Shown here: positions 26,657-35,325 of the stretch, piece after piece | Layout: each line of letters starts with the position of its first letter | How positions within the stretch are numbered: the stretch's first letter is position 1 | DNA from: Pseudosulfitobacter pseudonitzschiae | GTDB lineage: Bacteria; Pseudomonadota; Alphaproteobacteria; Rhodobacterales; Rhodobacteraceae | Reading direction: 5' to 3' | Length of the DNA stretch: 64,000 nt | NCBI RefSeq assembly: GCF_002222635.1 | Contig: NZ_CP022415.1 | Span: 372,001-436,000 of the forward strand | Program-made: the position numbers and the translations under genes | The notes under the pieces: model-generated | Database searches by the model: none | The model's input: the letters and a program-made list of their open reading frames with translations, nothing else | Told to the model about the DNA's origin: nothing

Positions 26657-26998
26657 CTACGACGCACTGTTTTCCTTGCGCAAAAGGATGACCGTTCCTG
26701 CGGGGTCAGAGGTCCAGTGTCCGGTCACGCCTGTCAGCGGCTCCAGTTCTTCGCGCTGCGGGCTACCCAAAACGGCAAGGGCCGCGTCAGGGTCTTCGTC
26801 GAACAGTTCGATCCAGACGTCGACCTGGCTCTGGTGCGGCACGCGATCAATCCAAAGGGTCATCGCCCCGAACTCAAAGCCGATGCTTTCCTCCAATTCG
26901 CGCGACACCGTCAGCCCGACACGGTCGCGGTAAAAGGCAACCGTATCACGCCAGCGATGCAGTGGAACCTTGATCGCGATATTCTTTCCAGGTCTCAT
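26657..26998 (-). CDS. VOC (glyoxalase/dioxygenase-fold) family protein
   Basis: A 113-residue single VOC module. It has the beta-alpha-beta start (NIAIKVPLHRWRDTVAFYRDRVGLTVSRELEESIGFEFG, in part), a central WIELFDEDPDAALAVLG, and the closing strand WTSDPAGTVILLRKE. A His and a Glu normally bind metal in this fold, but in this sequence those positions are not obvious, so it may be a binding protein rather than an enzyme. It follows the SRPBCC gene by 27 bases on the same strand and probably shares its transcript and ArsR control. Confidence 0.85.
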   Translation of the reverse strand: MRPGKNIAIKVPLHRWRDTVAFYRDRVGLTVSRELEESIGFEFGAMTLWIDRVPHQSQVDVWIELFDEDPDAALAVLGSPQREELEPLTGVTGHWTSDPAGTVILLRKENSAS

Positions 26999-27025
26999 TT
27001 TTCCGTTTCTCCTGTTATTTAACGC

Positions 27026-27472
27026 TTACTTGTAAAAACCGGCGCGCAGATTGATGCCGTGTTCCAGCCAAGCTTTCATCGCGCAAAGCATTCCGGTCCA
27101 ACCCTCGCAGTTTCCCATGCACGCCTTCAGGCCGGTATCGGTCTCGGGCCAGCCAAATTCGCTGATCCGGACCAGCGTGCGCCCGTCCTCCAGTTGCTGA
27201 AAGTCCATCGTGACCGTGGTCCAGCTGCCCGGCGTGTAATCCGCCTCCCATTGTAGGACGATACGTTCATCGGGAATGACCTCTTGGACGAGGACCGGGA
27301 ACGCACCAGGAAAATCATGGAAATCCCAAGTCACTTCCGCGCCGGTTTCTAGTCGGCCCCGCGCACCCCCGGTCGTGAAGTAATTCGACAAGAGATCCGG
27401 ATCCACGACTGCTTCGAAGACTTCCCCGACAGGTTTCGCGATCCGCCCCGCTACGGTGAATTTCAACTCCAT
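27026..27472 (-). CDS. SRPBCC / AHSA1-like domain protein
   Basis: A 148-residue protein of the START/Bet v1-like fold. The AHSA1-type opening is VAGRIAKPVGEVFEAVVDPDLLSNYFTT. A middle WDFHDFPGAF, LQWEADY and FGWPETDTGLKACMGNCEGWTGMLCAMKAWLEHG close the hydrophobic pocket. Length is normal. In this family an ArsR gene beside it is common, and here one starts 48 bases away on the opposite strand. The fold binds hydrophobic ligands; the actual role is unknown. Two Cys near residues 128-133 could react with thiols or metals. Confidence 0.88.
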   Translation of the reverse strand: MELKFTVAGRIAKPVGEVFEAVVDPDLLSNYFTTGGARGRLETGAEVTWDFHDFPGAFPVLVQEVIPDERIVLQWEADYTPGSWTTVTMDFQQLEDGRTLVRISEFGWPETDTGLKACMGNCEGWTGMLCAMKAWLEHGINLRAGFYK

Positions 27473-27502
27473 TGTGCGATTCCTCTTTTGTTTCGTACAA
27501 TA

Positions 27503-27522
27503 ATGTTATAAATTTATAACAT
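27503..27522. promoter_or_regulatory. Perfect 20-bp palindrome ATGTTATAAATTTATAACAT overlapping the ArsR start codon
   Basis: All 20 bases are self-complementary. The last two are the A and T of the ArsR start codon at 27521. It lies between the divergent ArsR and SRPBCC genes, 31 bases from the SRPBCC start. This position fits an autoregulatory operator that would also block ribosome access as a hairpin. Confidence 0.75.
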
Positions 27523-27862
27523 GTCAACGGAAGAAAAATTCGACAGTCTTTTCAAGGCGCTCGGCCATAGAGTGCGACGGAAGATGCTTGACCGGCTACG
27601 TGATGGGCCCCAAACGACCGGCGCACTTTGCGAGGCGCTGCCTGAACTTGACCGCTGCACAGTCATGCAACATCTGTCCGTGTTGGAGAAAGCCGGATTG
27701 ATCGCCATCGAGAGGCGTGGCCGCGAGCGCTGGAACCATCTGGATGCACTTCCGATCCATGATCTGCAACGGCGCTGGATCGGTCCCTATGCGGCCTACG
27801 CGGTTTCCATGTTGGGTGATCTCAGTGATGCGGTGGAAGGCGAAGTTGCCAGCGCAGAGTAA
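27521..27862 (+). CDS. ArsR-family regulator (paired with SRPBCC gene)
   Basis: A 113-residue winged-helix regulator: KFDSLFKALGHRVRRKMLDRL, then TTGALCEALPELDRCTVMQHLSVLEKAGLIAIERRGRERWNHLDALP. It belongs to the ArsR branch that accompanies SRPBCC proteins and lacks the ELCVCDL metal-binding motif of true arsenic sensors; Cys residues sit at CEAL and DRCTV instead. The start codon lies inside a perfect palindrome, so there is almost no leader and no normal ribosome site; a leaderless mRNA is likely. Probably represses itself and the divergent SRPBCC-VOC pair. Confidence 0.9.
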   Translation: MSTEEKFDSLFKALGHRVRRKMLDRLRDGPQTTGALCEALPELDRCTVMQHLSVLEKAGLIAIERRGRERWNHLDALPIHDLQRRWIGPYAAYAVSMLGDLSDAVEGEVASAE

Positions 27863-28263
27863 AGGATTGATGCTGGGGCGCGGCGGGCTCGAACTGGCCG
27901 TGCCAAAGTACCGTGATCGGGTTCTTAGCTTCGGACCAGATCAACAGGCCGTAAAGATGACCATACTAAGTTGCGCGAAGTCAGTCGGGCGGCGTGAAAG
28001 CTGGTCGCAGGGTTGAACCTGCTGGGCGGACCTGTAGCGCAACAGCGGATTGGTCCCGCCGCGAAAACCGGGGGAACCCGCGCAACGATTTTGCACGGGC
28101 TCGCGCGCCTGTAGATATCGCAAAACTTTGGTTTGCCGGGTGCGCGCGTGTCCGGTCTCCCCGAAATGCCGCCTTGCGGCGGCATTTTCTAATTTTTAAT
28201 GGCCATTTCAAATGGATGAAATGGACAAGTTGGCCGCCCGAGCGGGTTTGTGGTTATAGACGG
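27863..28263. other. Intergenic stretch without a recognisable gene
   Basis: About 400 bases between the ArsR and hemerythrin genes. Short frames exist on both strands but none has coding character. The only clear structure is the hairpin at 28165-28197. I looked for tRNA-like cloverleaves and for IS ends and saw none. Confidence 0.5.
28165..28197 (+). terminator. Rho-independent terminator-like hairpin
   Basis: AATGCCGCC (28165-28173), loop TTGC, GGCGGCATT (28178-28186), then TTCTAATTTTT. It is over 300 bases downstream of the ArsR gene, so either that transcript has a long tail or an unannotated RNA ends here. Confidence 0.7.
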
Positions 28264-28830
28264 CTAACCGCGCAGGGCATGGTGCAGGATGACCGGAACG
28301 GCCAGATCTTCTTCGTCGCCCAGATGGCGATCCAGAAACGCACGGATCGCGCCGGTCTGTGTTATCAGCAGACCGGCTTCTTCGCGGGCGGCGGCTTTGT
28401 CCAACTGCACAAGCTTGATCACGCGGCTGCCGATGTGGCTGAAATCATCCAGTACACGGTCCAGTGCCTCGTGATCCTTTTCCAGTATCTCCAGCCCCGC
28501 ATCAAAGCGCGGGTCCACCGCTGACAGTTCGGGAAAGAACGTGCGATCCTCGAAGTGATGGTGCCCATGCAAATTGCGCACCAGCGCAGTTCCATAGCGG
28601 CCCAGATGATCGGCAAAATCGTCCGGATCGTGATTGCGGTCTAGAAAGCCCTGTGTCTGGTCGTGCAAATGGTCTGCCAGCACGCGGAACTTTTCGTGGG
28701 CGCGCATCCACTGGCGGGTGGATTTGGCAAAATGCGGATTGGCCGCCCAGGCGTCACGGGGGTAGTCGTGCAGCAGCACACCCATTTCGGCAGGCATATC
28801 AGTTGTGCGGATGGGGATGAGATCGGTCAT
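28264..28830 (-). CDS. Hemerythrin-domain protein
   Basis: A 188-residue protein of the hemerythrin HHE fold. The iron-ligand pattern is visible: RAHEKFRVLADHLHD, RNLHGHHHFEDRTFFPEL (His and Glu ligands), ILEKDHEALD, and LDRHLGDEEDLAVPVILHH at the end. I chose ATG 28830, where AAAGGAG lies upstream, rather than the longer frame to 28896. Such proteins bind O2, NO or iron in the cytoplasm. It stands alone, with no gene of known partner function beside it. Confidence 0.88.
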   Translation of the reverse strand: MTDLIPIRTTDMPAEMGVLLHDYPRDAWAANPHFAKSTRQWMRAHEKFRVLADHLHDQTQGFLDRNHDPDDFADHLGRYGTALVRNLHGHHHFEDRTFFPELSAVDPRFDAGLEILEKDHEALDRVLDDFSHIGSRVIKLVQLDKAAAREEAGLLITQTGAIRAFLDRHLGDEEDLAVPVILHHALRG

Positions 28831-29055
28831 GGCGGTCTCCTTTCCCGACAACAGATAGGCAGGGTGGCGGGCGTTTTGATCTGCGCAAGAGCGCACAGAT
28901 CGCAGGCGTCTGGCGCACTGACCTGCGCTTGATCTGCGGCCCGAAGGACACGAAAGCGCATGATTATTCTACAAACTCCATAGGGACGTTTTCTCTGCGG
29001 GCTGGTATGTCATAGAGAGGGCACAGCCGGGGGGCAGATATAACGGGACCGATTG

Positions 29056-29964
29056 ATGTTCAAATACGCACCCGCAGCGCTGATCGCGCTGTTGCCCTTT
29101 TGCGCACAGGCGCAAGAGTACACACGTTTGGGCTTTGGCTATCTGCTCACAAATGATTTCATCGGTGACGGGCAGGACCGCTGGCGCACCGGTTCGGTCG
29201 CCTCGTCGCGCGTCTGGGGCAGGGGCTGGGACGGCGCATTACCTTCAGGCTTTGGCGATCTGATCGAATTGCGGCTGGGCGCCGAGATCATCGCGCCTGC
29301 CAATCTCGAAGCCCCCGATCCCGCCGACCGCCCTTATGCGGGGGCACTGTCGGTCGGGCTGCACAGCCACTTTCAGGCCTATGGGATGGACATGGCCGTG
29401 GGCGGTGATCTGGTTGTGGTGGGCCCATCAACGGGGTTGGACGCATTCCACGGCGCAATGCACGATGTCTTTGGCGGGCCAGATGTCTCCGACGCGACCC
29501 GTGCGGCGCAGATCGACAATGGAATATATCCCACACTGGTGGTCGAAGCCGGACGCAGATTTTCCTATGGCGACCGCGTCGTGCGTCCGTTTGTCGAAGG
29601 GCGTGCAGGGGCCGAAATGCTGGTGCGGGCCGGTGTCGATGTGCGCTGGGGCGGGTTAGAGCAGGGTGGCCTGCTGGTGCGCGATCCGGTCAGCGGCCAG
29701 CACTACCGCGCCATCGATGGCGGCGCGACCGGCTTTGGCTTTGTGCTGGGGGGCGACGTGACCCATGTGGCCGGAAGCGTGTTCCTGCCCGAAGATCGCG
29801 GATACAAGCCGCGCGACGCACGGGTGCGCGCCCGCGCAGGCATGGAATGGCGCGGCGAGAACGGCGGCGGCGTGTTTTATGGCCTGAGCTATCTGGGTCA
29901 GGAATTCGAGGGACAGGGCGAAGGGCAGTTCGTTGGCAGTTTTCGCGCGCACTTCCGGTTCTGA
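29056..29964 (+). CDS. Lipid A deacylase LpxR-like (DUF2219) outer-membrane protein
   Basis: A 302-residue protein with a signal peptide (PAALIALLPFCAQAQ). The body is a beta-barrel type with alternating residues and a C-terminal FVGSFRAHFRF ending in Phe, as outer-membrane proteins do. Family marks are LLTNDFIGDGQDRWRTGS near the start and DRPYAGALSVGLHS, similar to the ND..GTDR and DRPYAGWL motifs of LpxR/DUF2219 proteins. LpxR removes the 3'-acyloxyacyl group of lipid A; activity here is unproven. ATG 29056 is chosen over TTG 29053. Confidence 0.75.
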   Translation: MFKYAPAALIALLPFCAQAQEYTRLGFGYLLTNDFIGDGQDRWRTGSVASSRVWGRGWDGALPSGFGDLIELRLGAEIIAPANLEAPDPADRPYAGALSVGLHSHFQAYGMDMAVGGDLVVVGPSTGLDAFHGAMHDVFGGPDVSDATRAAQIDNGIYPTLVVEAGRRFSYGDRVVRPFVEGRAGAEMLVRAGVDVRWGGLEQGGLLVRDPVSGQHYRAIDGGATGFGFVLGGDVTHVAGSVFLPEDRGYKPRDARVRARAGMEWRGENGGGVFYGLSYLGQEFEGQGEGQFVGSFRAHFRF

Positions 29965-30076
29965 ATGAGGTTGATCCTGCAACAGTTCGTAGATCAACAT
30001 AAATAAACGCTATGCGCATCGAATCAGTTTTGATACGCTGATAGCAATAAAAAACTAAGAGGCAGGCAAGCAGGCA

Positions 30077-31141
30077 ATGGGAACGGGCTTTCGTGGCACG
30101 TTTGTCATCTCCTGGTCGCAAACAGAAATAGACGGTCTTGAGGCCGCTCCGATGCAGTCCCTCAACGTAGGGGCGGCGTGGTCATGGTATGGTGATCCAG
30201 TGCGTGTGGATGGCCCGTCGGATATTTTGCGACTGGATGGTGCAGACGGTTCAGAGAATTTGCGCAAGCGGGCGGCACGTATGGTGCATCGCCTTGTGGG
30301 CGCGGCGTTGGATTATACGCCAGCGGATCATGTGAAATGGGACGAGGCGGCCCCGCTTCTGGACAGCAGTTTTGTTGTCACGGACGGCGCCCGCACATTT
30401 ACAGTCACCTTGATCGAGGTCGGGCGCGGGGCGCAGCCGTTGCTGATGTTCCTGAACGATATTCCGCCACGCAACAGCGATCTTTGGGTGGTGCATCACA
30501 CTTTGGGTGCCAATCGCGGCAATCCAACGGGGCGCGATGCGGGCGGAGTGATCTGCTTTACCCCCGGCACGTGGATCAGCACACCGGACGGGGCGCGGCT
30601 GATCGAAGAGTTGCGCGAAGGCGATCTGGTCCAGACCAAGGACAGTGGCGCGCAGCCGATCGAATGGGTGGGCAGCCGCCCGATGACCGGCGCGCGTTTG
30701 TTTGCCATGCCGCATATGCGGCCCATTCGCATTCGGGCAGGCGCCTTGGGCGTTGAACGCCCCGATGAATCGCTGCTGGTTTCCCCCGAACACCGGATGC
30801 TGGTAAAAGGCGATGTGGCGCAGGCGCTGTTCAACACGCCCGAAGTGCTGGTTGCGGCCAAAGACCTGATCAACGGGCGCACGATCACGGTGGATTTGCA
30901 GGTACCGCAAGTGACCTATGTGCATCTGATGTTGCCGTGCCACGAAATTCTGTGGGCCAATGGCGTCGAGACAGAAAGTTTTCATCCCGCCAATACGGCG
31001 TTGACCACGCTGGCCTCGGGCGACCGCACACGCCTGTTGGAGTGGTTTCCTGATCTGGACTATGATCCGCACATCTATGGCCGCTTTGCGCGGCGCAATC
31101 TGTCGGGGTCGGAAGCTGCGATCTTGCGGCACGCGGCTTAA
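30077..31141 (+). CDS. Orphan Hint-domain protein
   Basis: A 354-residue protein. Residues about 155-305 form a Hint (hedgehog/intein) module: VICFTPGTWISTPDGARLIEELREGDLVQTKDSG with the nucleophilic Cys158, then SPEHRMLVKGD with the block-B His, and a late YVHLMLPCHEILWANGVETESFHP. The N-terminal 150 residues (GTFVISWSQTEIDGLEAAP) are not a domain I recognise. Such proteins are frequent in roseobacters and lack a visible extein; the self-cleaving role is presumed. No signal peptide is evident. A G/C hairpin follows the stop directly. Confidence 0.85.
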   Translation: MGTGFRGTFVISWSQTEIDGLEAAPMQSLNVGAAWSWYGDPVRVDGPSDILRLDGADGSENLRKRAARMVHRLVGAALDYTPADHVKWDEAAPLLDSSFVVTDGARTFTVTLIEVGRGAQPLLMFLNDIPPRNSDLWVVHHTLGANRGNPTGRDAGGVICFTPGTWISTPDGARLIEELREGDLVQTKDSGAQPIEWVGSRPMTGARLFAMPHMRPIRIRAGALGVERPDESLLVSPEHRMLVKGDVAQALFNTPEVLVAAKDLINGRTITVDLQVPQVTYVHLMLPCHEILWANGVETESFHPANTALTTLASGDRTRLLEWFPDLDYDPHIYGRFARRNLSGSEAAILRHAA

Positions 31142-31157
31142 GGGGGCGCTGCCCCCT
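31141..31157 (+). terminator. GC-rich hairpin after the Hint gene
   Basis: AGGGGGC-GCT-GCCCCCT begins in the stop codon of the Hint gene. No T run follows, so it is a weak terminator or 3' stabiliser, shared between two convergent genes. Confidence 0.4.
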
Positions 31158-31189
31158 GACCCCCGGGATAATTGGGGCCAAAAGAAGAT

Positions 31190-32107
31190 TCAGGAGAAAC
31201 CGGGAGTGCCTGTGTCGTCTGGCCTGCGGGCGAGGTGCTTGGTCTTGATCGTTCGCGAGGTGTCGCGGCTGCCGTCGTGGCTGTAACCGGGGGCGGCAAA
31301 GGCGTATTTCAGACGTTGGCCCGCGGTCAGGCCGGGTTGGGTCACGTCGCGCCAGATGCCGATCCATTCGTGAAAGGCCACGCGAAGCGGGTTGAACGTT
31401 CCCAGATTCTGCACCAGCCCGTAATCGGGCTTGTCGCTGTCCTGTTCGGGGACAAAGGTTCCGAACAACTTGTCCCAAATGATAAAAACGCCAGCGTAGT
31501 TGGCATCAAGGTAGCGGGCGTTGCGTCCGTGGTGGACGCGGTGATGGCTGGGCGTGTTCATCACCGCTTCGAACCAGCGGGGCAGGCGGCTGATCGCTTC
31601 GGTGTGAATCCAGAACTGGTAAATCAGATTCAGGCCGCCGACGAACAAGACCATCGCAGGGTGGAACCCCAGCAGGATCAGCGGCGTGCGTACAATCATC
31701 ATGAAGGTGAATGTGCCTGTCCACGTCTGGCGAAGTGCTGTGGTCAGGTTGTAGTGCTGGGATGAATGGTGGTTGACGTGGCTGGCCCAGACCCAGCGGA
31801 TGCGGTGGCCAAAGCGGTGGACCCAGTAATACCGCAGGTCGTCCAGCACGAAACACAGCGCAATCACCCAAAGGCTGTTGCCCAGATCCAGCGGGGTCAG
31901 CGCCCAGAGCCACATGAAAAATGCGTAAGCGACAAACCCCAGCAGGATGCCCGAGGCCACATTGCCTGCACCCATCACCAGCGACGTCAGCGCGTCGCGT
32001 GTCTCATAGCGACCGCCGCGACCTTTGATCACGATCCATGCAAGTTCGGCCACGATGGCCGCGATGAAAAAGGGTACGGCCAGTTGAACGACATCGGGAT
32101 AGGTCAT
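31190..32107 (-). CDS. Sterol desaturase / fatty-acid hydroxylase family membrane protein (second copy type)
   Basis: A 305-residue membrane di-iron enzyme. Histidine boxes are complete: YYWVHRFGHRIRWVWASHVNHHSSQHYN and HRVHHGR. Hydrophobic segments lie at about residues 8-25, 42-65 and 75-95. It is unlike the 21262 gene in sequence detail, so the two are distant relatives rather than a recent duplication. ATG 32107 overlaps the stop of the upstream membrane-protein gene (ATGA), so the two are co-translated. The open frame extends far upstream, but that part is out of character and lies over the other gene. Substrate unknown. Confidence 0.9.
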   Translation of the reverse strand: MTYPDVVQLAVPFFIAAIVAELAWIVIKGRGGRYETRDALTSLVMGAGNVASGILLGFVAYAFFMWLWALTPLDLGNSLWVIALCFVLDDLRYYWVHRFGHRIRWVWASHVNHHSSQHYNLTTALRQTWTGTFTFMMIVRTPLILLGFHPAMVLFVGGLNLIYQFWIHTEAISRLPRWFEAVMNTPSHHRVHHGRNARYLDANYAGVFIIWDKLFGTFVPEQDSDKPDYGLVQNLGTFNPLRVAFHEWIGIWRDVTQPGLTAGQRLKYAFAAPGYSHDGSRDTSRTIKTKHLARRPDDTGTPGFS

Positions 32108-32496
32108 GAGGTGGCTCCGGTGAGGGCTTTGCGCCATGTGCGGCGTTCGGTGTCTGTCAGCACCAGCGTGATGCGTGGCGCGGCGGGGTCGCGCAGGGTC
32201 AGCCTCAGACCCTTGGCCGTGTCGGCAATGCGCGGTGCGATCAGTTGGCGTGCGGTGGTGTTTGCACCGACCGCCCAGACCAGCCCTGCGCCATTCTCGG
32301 TTTGGATCAGAGCGGCACGGCCAGAGGCCGTCACCGTAATCTCTTGAGGCTCTGCATCGGGGTATTCGCGCAGCCATCCGGCCCGTGCGCTGTCTTCGCC
32401 CAGCGGTGTGATCTGCGACAGGCCCAGCAGATGCAGCGCCAACGCAATGCTGGCGATGCCGCCGATAACGAGGATCAGCAGAAGATACAGTGGCAT
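32104..32496 (-). CDS. Membrane-anchored hypothetical protein
   Basis: A 130-residue protein with one N-terminal membrane segment (PLYLLLILVIGGIASIALALHLLGL) and a soluble remainder containing EITVTASGRAALIQTENGAGLVWAVGANTTARQL and RITLVLTDTERRTWRKAL. I do not recognise the family. ATG 32496 is preferred over 32541 because GGAAGG lies upstream and the membrane segment begins there. The overlap with the desaturase-like gene suggests it helps or senses that enzyme. Confidence 0.75.
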   Translation of the reverse strand: MPLYLLLILVIGGIASIALALHLLGLSQITPLGEDSARAGWLREYPDAEPQEITVTASGRAALIQTENGAGLVWAVGANTTARQLIAPRIADTAKGLRLTLRDPAAPRITLVLTDTERRTWRKALTGATS

Positions 32497-32607
32497 GGGG
32501 CACCTTCCCGAGCGTTTTATCCGGATCATATCAGCGGACACAAGCGGGAGGCGTCAAGTGCGGCGTAGGGTCAACAAGATGCGCAAAAGGCCGGATCGGG
32601 CATCGCG

Positions 32608-33057
32608 CTAGGTCCGGTGGGAGACAGAAATGCTGAGCGAATTGGCCCCGTTTCCGATCAGGGTCCGGGCCTGCGCAGACAGATCGAGAAATGCCGCAGC
32701 CCCTTCAAGATCGCGAAACACGTCAGCGTTGATCAGGGGGCAATTGCCCAGCAAGGTCGTGAACATCCGCCCCATGCCAAAACCCAGATCACCCGGTGCC
32801 AGCAACGCAAGGCGCACTTCTACGCCGACTTTCTGGCGAAAGGCCTTGGTGTTTTCCGCCATCATACTGACGTCGGAATATGTCAGCTCGTTCGTTTCAG
32901 TGCCCCGGAAATCCTGAAGGACGTCGAATGCAGGGTCATAATCGGGCACATTCCGATAGCCCGTCATCATGGCGTAGAGCTCAGACCTGGTCAGGTTGCC
33001 CCAATAGCGCAACCATATCAATTTATGCTCGGGAAAGGCCCGACAATCACATGGCAC
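32608..33057 (-). CDS. Hypothetical protein
   Basis: A 149-residue soluble protein with no signal peptide or membrane segment. It reads AFPEHKLIWLRYWGNLTRSELYAMMTGYRNVPDYDPAFDVLQDFRG (in part) and later FGMGRMFTTLLGNCPLINADVFRDLEGAAAFLDL. The shape is similar to small alpha/beta STAS-like or SpoIIAA-like proteins seen in alphaproteobacteria, but that is an impression. It stands alone between convergent and same-strand genes. Confidence 0.7.
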   Translation of the reverse strand: MPCDCRAFPEHKLIWLRYWGNLTRSELYAMMTGYRNVPDYDPAFDVLQDFRGTETNELTYSDVSMMAENTKAFRQKVGVEVRLALLAPGDLGFGMGRMFTTLLGNCPLINADVFRDLEGAAAFLDLSAQARTLIGNGANSLSISVSHRT

Positions 33058-33165
33058 AACGGGTCACCCGGTAAGGACAGCAAGCCATCAATATCATAAT
33101 ATCCGACGGTGCCCAAGCCCCGGGATGTGCCGTTGGCCATTGTCGTGCGCCGCAGGGCCGCACAG

Positions 33166-33738
33166 TCATTTGCCAGTCAGCGACTGCCCCGTCAGTTCGG
33201 CAATGATGGCCTTGGCGCTGTCCGAATTCCACTCGGCGTCGCCGCGCAGGCGGGCGATTTCTCGGCCTTCGGGGTCTATGATCACGGTGATTGGCAGGCC
33301 GAAAATTCCCATCTGCGAGGCCACTGCCTGTTTGGGGTCCTGATGGCGGGGCAGGTTGTCGATTTGCATGTCGGCAAAGAATTTCTTGATGCCTTCGGGG
33401 GAATTGCGACCCGCGGCCAGTGTCAGCACTTCGAAATCATCGCCACCGAATTGCGTTTGCAGCTCTGACAGCATTGGCATTTCCTTGCGACATGGCGCGC
33501 ACCATGTGGCCCAGAAGTTCAGCAAAACCCATTTGCCTCGATGATCTTCCAGCGTTGCGGTGCCGCCACCGTCCTGCAATTGGAATGCGGCTGTGGATGT
33601 GGCTTGGGGGGTGTCATGGAACACCAGTTTCTTCATTGATCCGTCGCGCAGGCCCATTGCGGTCTGTACATCGGCAAGGGCAGTATTTGCACCCAAGGCA
33701 AGGGCCGTATACACGAGCGCAGCAAAGAGTTTCTTCAT
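33166..33738 (-). CDS. TlpA-like thioredoxin-fold protein (thiol-disulfide oxidoreductase)
   Basis: A 190-residue exported thioredoxin-fold protein. The signal peptide is [21 protein letters not shown]. The active site is [14 protein letters not shown] with Cys80 and Cys83, and the cis-Pro region is [15 protein letters not shown]. TlpA-type proteins keep periplasmic Cys reduced, for example during cytochrome c or oxidase assembly. It is divergent from argH with only 22 bases between the two start codons, so both promoters must overlap the other coding region. ATG 33738 follows an AGGGA-type ribosome site. Confidence 0.92.
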   Translation of the reverse strand: MKKLFAALVYTALALGANTALADVQTAMGLRDGSMKKLVFHDTPQATSTAAFQLQDGGGTATLEDHRGKWVLLNFWATWCAPCRKEMPMLSELQTQFGGDDFEVLTLAAGRNSPEGIKKFFADMQIDNLPRHQDPKQAVASQMGIFGLPITVIIDPEGREIARLRGDAEWNSDSAKAIIAELTGQSLTGK

Positions 33739-33760
33739 ATTCCCTCCAAAGGTCCAAACC

Positions 33761-35152
33761 ATGACAGACAAGACTGCAAACACCATGTGGGGCGGCCGCT
33801 TTGCCGCCGGCCCGGACGCGATCATGGAGGCGATCAATGCCTCGATCGGGTTCGACCAACGGATGGCGGCGCAGGACATTGCAGGCTCGCGCGCCCATGC
33901 CGCAATGCTGGGTGCGGTGGGCATTATCACTACTAGTGATGCCGAGACCATTCGGGAAGGGCTACTCACGGTCTTGTCAGAGATCGAGGCAGGGACTTTT
34001 GAATTTTCCACCGCACTCGAAGACATTCACATGAACGTCGAGGCGCGGCTGAAAGAGGTGATCGGTGAGCCGGCGGGGCGACTGCACACAGGCCGCAGCC
34101 GGAATGATCAAGTTGCGACCGATTTCAAACTGTGGGTCCGCGATCAGCTGGACGCCGCCGAGGCGGGTCTGCTGGCGCTGATCGACGCGCTGCTGGCGCA
34201 GGCCGAAGCGGGGGCCGATTGGGTGATGCCCGGTTTCACCCACCTGCAAACCGCGCAGCCGGTGACCTGGGGCCATCACATGATGGCCTATGTCGAAATG
34301 CTGGGCCGCGATCTGAGCCGTGTGCGCGATGCGCGGGCGCGGATGAATGAATGCCCCTTGGGGGCTGCGGCACTGGCGGGCACCTCGTTCCCCATCGACC
34401 GCGAGATGACGGCGCAGGCGCTGGGCTTTGACCGGCCTGCGGCAAACTCGCTGGATGCTGTCAGCGACCGCGATTTCGCGCTGGAATTTCTGGGTGTGGC
34501 CAGCATCTGCGCCATGCACCTCAGCCGGTTCGCCGAAGAACTGGTGATCTGGTCGTCGGCGCAGTTCCGGTTCGTAACCCTCTCCGACCGGTTCAGCACC
34601 GGATCGTCGATCATGCCGCAAAAGAAGAACCCCGATGCCGCCGAGCTGATCCGCGCCAAGGTGGGCCGGATCATGGGGGCCAACGTGGGCCTGATGATGG
34701 TGATGAAGGGGCTGCCGCTGGCCTATTCCAAGGACATGCAGGAAGACAAGGAACAGGTGTTCGACGCCGCCGACAACTGGATGCTGGCGCTGGCCGCTAT
34801 GGAGGGCATGGTGCGCGACATGACCGCCAACCGCGAAAGCCTCGCCGCCGCTGCGGGTGCCGGTTTCAGCACCGCAACCGATCTGGCCGACTGGCTGGTG
34901 CGGGTTCTGGGCATGCCGTTCCGCGATGCACACCACGTTACTGGTTCGCTGGTCGCGATGGCCGAAGCCAAGGGCTGCGATCTGCCCGATCTCAGCCTTG
35001 CCGATATGCAATCCGTTCACAGTGACATCACGGACGCTGTCTTTGATGTGTTGGGGGTGCAAAATTCGGTGAATTCGCGTATGTCTTATGGTGGAACGGC
35101 CCCCGCGCAGGTGCGCGCGCAGGTCAAACGCTGGCGCGAGGTGTTGAAATGA
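33761..35152 (+). CDS. argH: Argininosuccinate lyase
   Basis: A 463-residue enzyme of arginine biosynthesis that splits argininosuccinate into arginine and fumarate. The fumarase/lyase superfamily signature [15 protein letters not shown] is intact, as are [24 protein letters not shown] and [18 protein letters not shown]. Length is normal. I chose ATG 33761, since the frame upstream lies inside the divergent tlpA-like gene. It overlaps the small lipoprotein gene by ATGA. The argH - lipoprotein - lysA order is common in proteobacteria. Confidence 0.97.
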   Translation: MTDKTANTMWGGRFAAGPDAIMEAINASIGFDQRMAAQDIAGSRAHAAMLGAVGIITTSDAETIREGLLTVLSEIEAGTFEFSTALEDIHMNVEARLKEVIGEPAGRLHTGRSRNDQVATDFKLWVRDQLDAAEAGLLALIDALLAQAEAGADWVMPGFTHLQTAQPVTWGHHMMAYVEMLGRDLSRVRDARARMNECPLGAAALAGTSFPIDREMTAQALGFDRPAANSLDAVSDRDFALEFLGVASICAMHLSRFAEELVIWSSAQFRFVTLSDRFSTGSSIMPQKKNPDAAELIRAKVGRIMGANVGLMMVMKGLPLAYSKDMQEDKEQVFDAADNWMLALAAMEGMVRDMTANRESLAAAAGAGFSTATDLADWLVRVLGMPFRDAHHVTGSLVAMAEAKGCDLPDLSLADMQSVHSDITDAVFDVLGVQNSVNSRMSYGGTAPAQVRAQVKRWREVLK

Positions 35153-35325
35153 TCCGAACAATTGCTGCATTGTCCCTGTTGGCGCTTGCAGCCTGTGGTG
35201 CCGACGGCGAACCCGTGCAACCGACGATGAACGCGGGTATCAGTCTGGGCACGTCCGGTGTCGGAACTCATGTCGGCTTGGGGCTGCGCAAAGGGCCGCT
35301 AACTTTGGGGTATCGTGTGAAATGA
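35149..35325 (+). CDS. Small lipoprotein between argH and lysA, possibly LptM-like
   Basis: A 58-residue lipoprotein. The signal peptide [16 protein letters not shown] has a lipobox LAAC with Cys16. The mature part starts [13 protein letters not shown] and ends Gly-rich, [22 protein letters not shown]. Position and size match LptM/YifL, the small lipoprotein encoded upstream of lysA in many proteobacteria, which helps LptD mature; the usual CGxKGPL motif is only partly kept. It overlaps argH and the next lipoprotein by four bases each. Confidence 0.7.
   Translation: MIRTIAALSLLALAACGADGEPVQPTMNAGISLGTSGVGTHVGLGLRKGPLTLGYRVK

Noticed and set aside
27863-28160. A possible tRNA or small RNA gene in the 400-base gap
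   Set aside because: I could not fold a cloverleaf or find a TTC-loop motif; only the end hairpin is clear.
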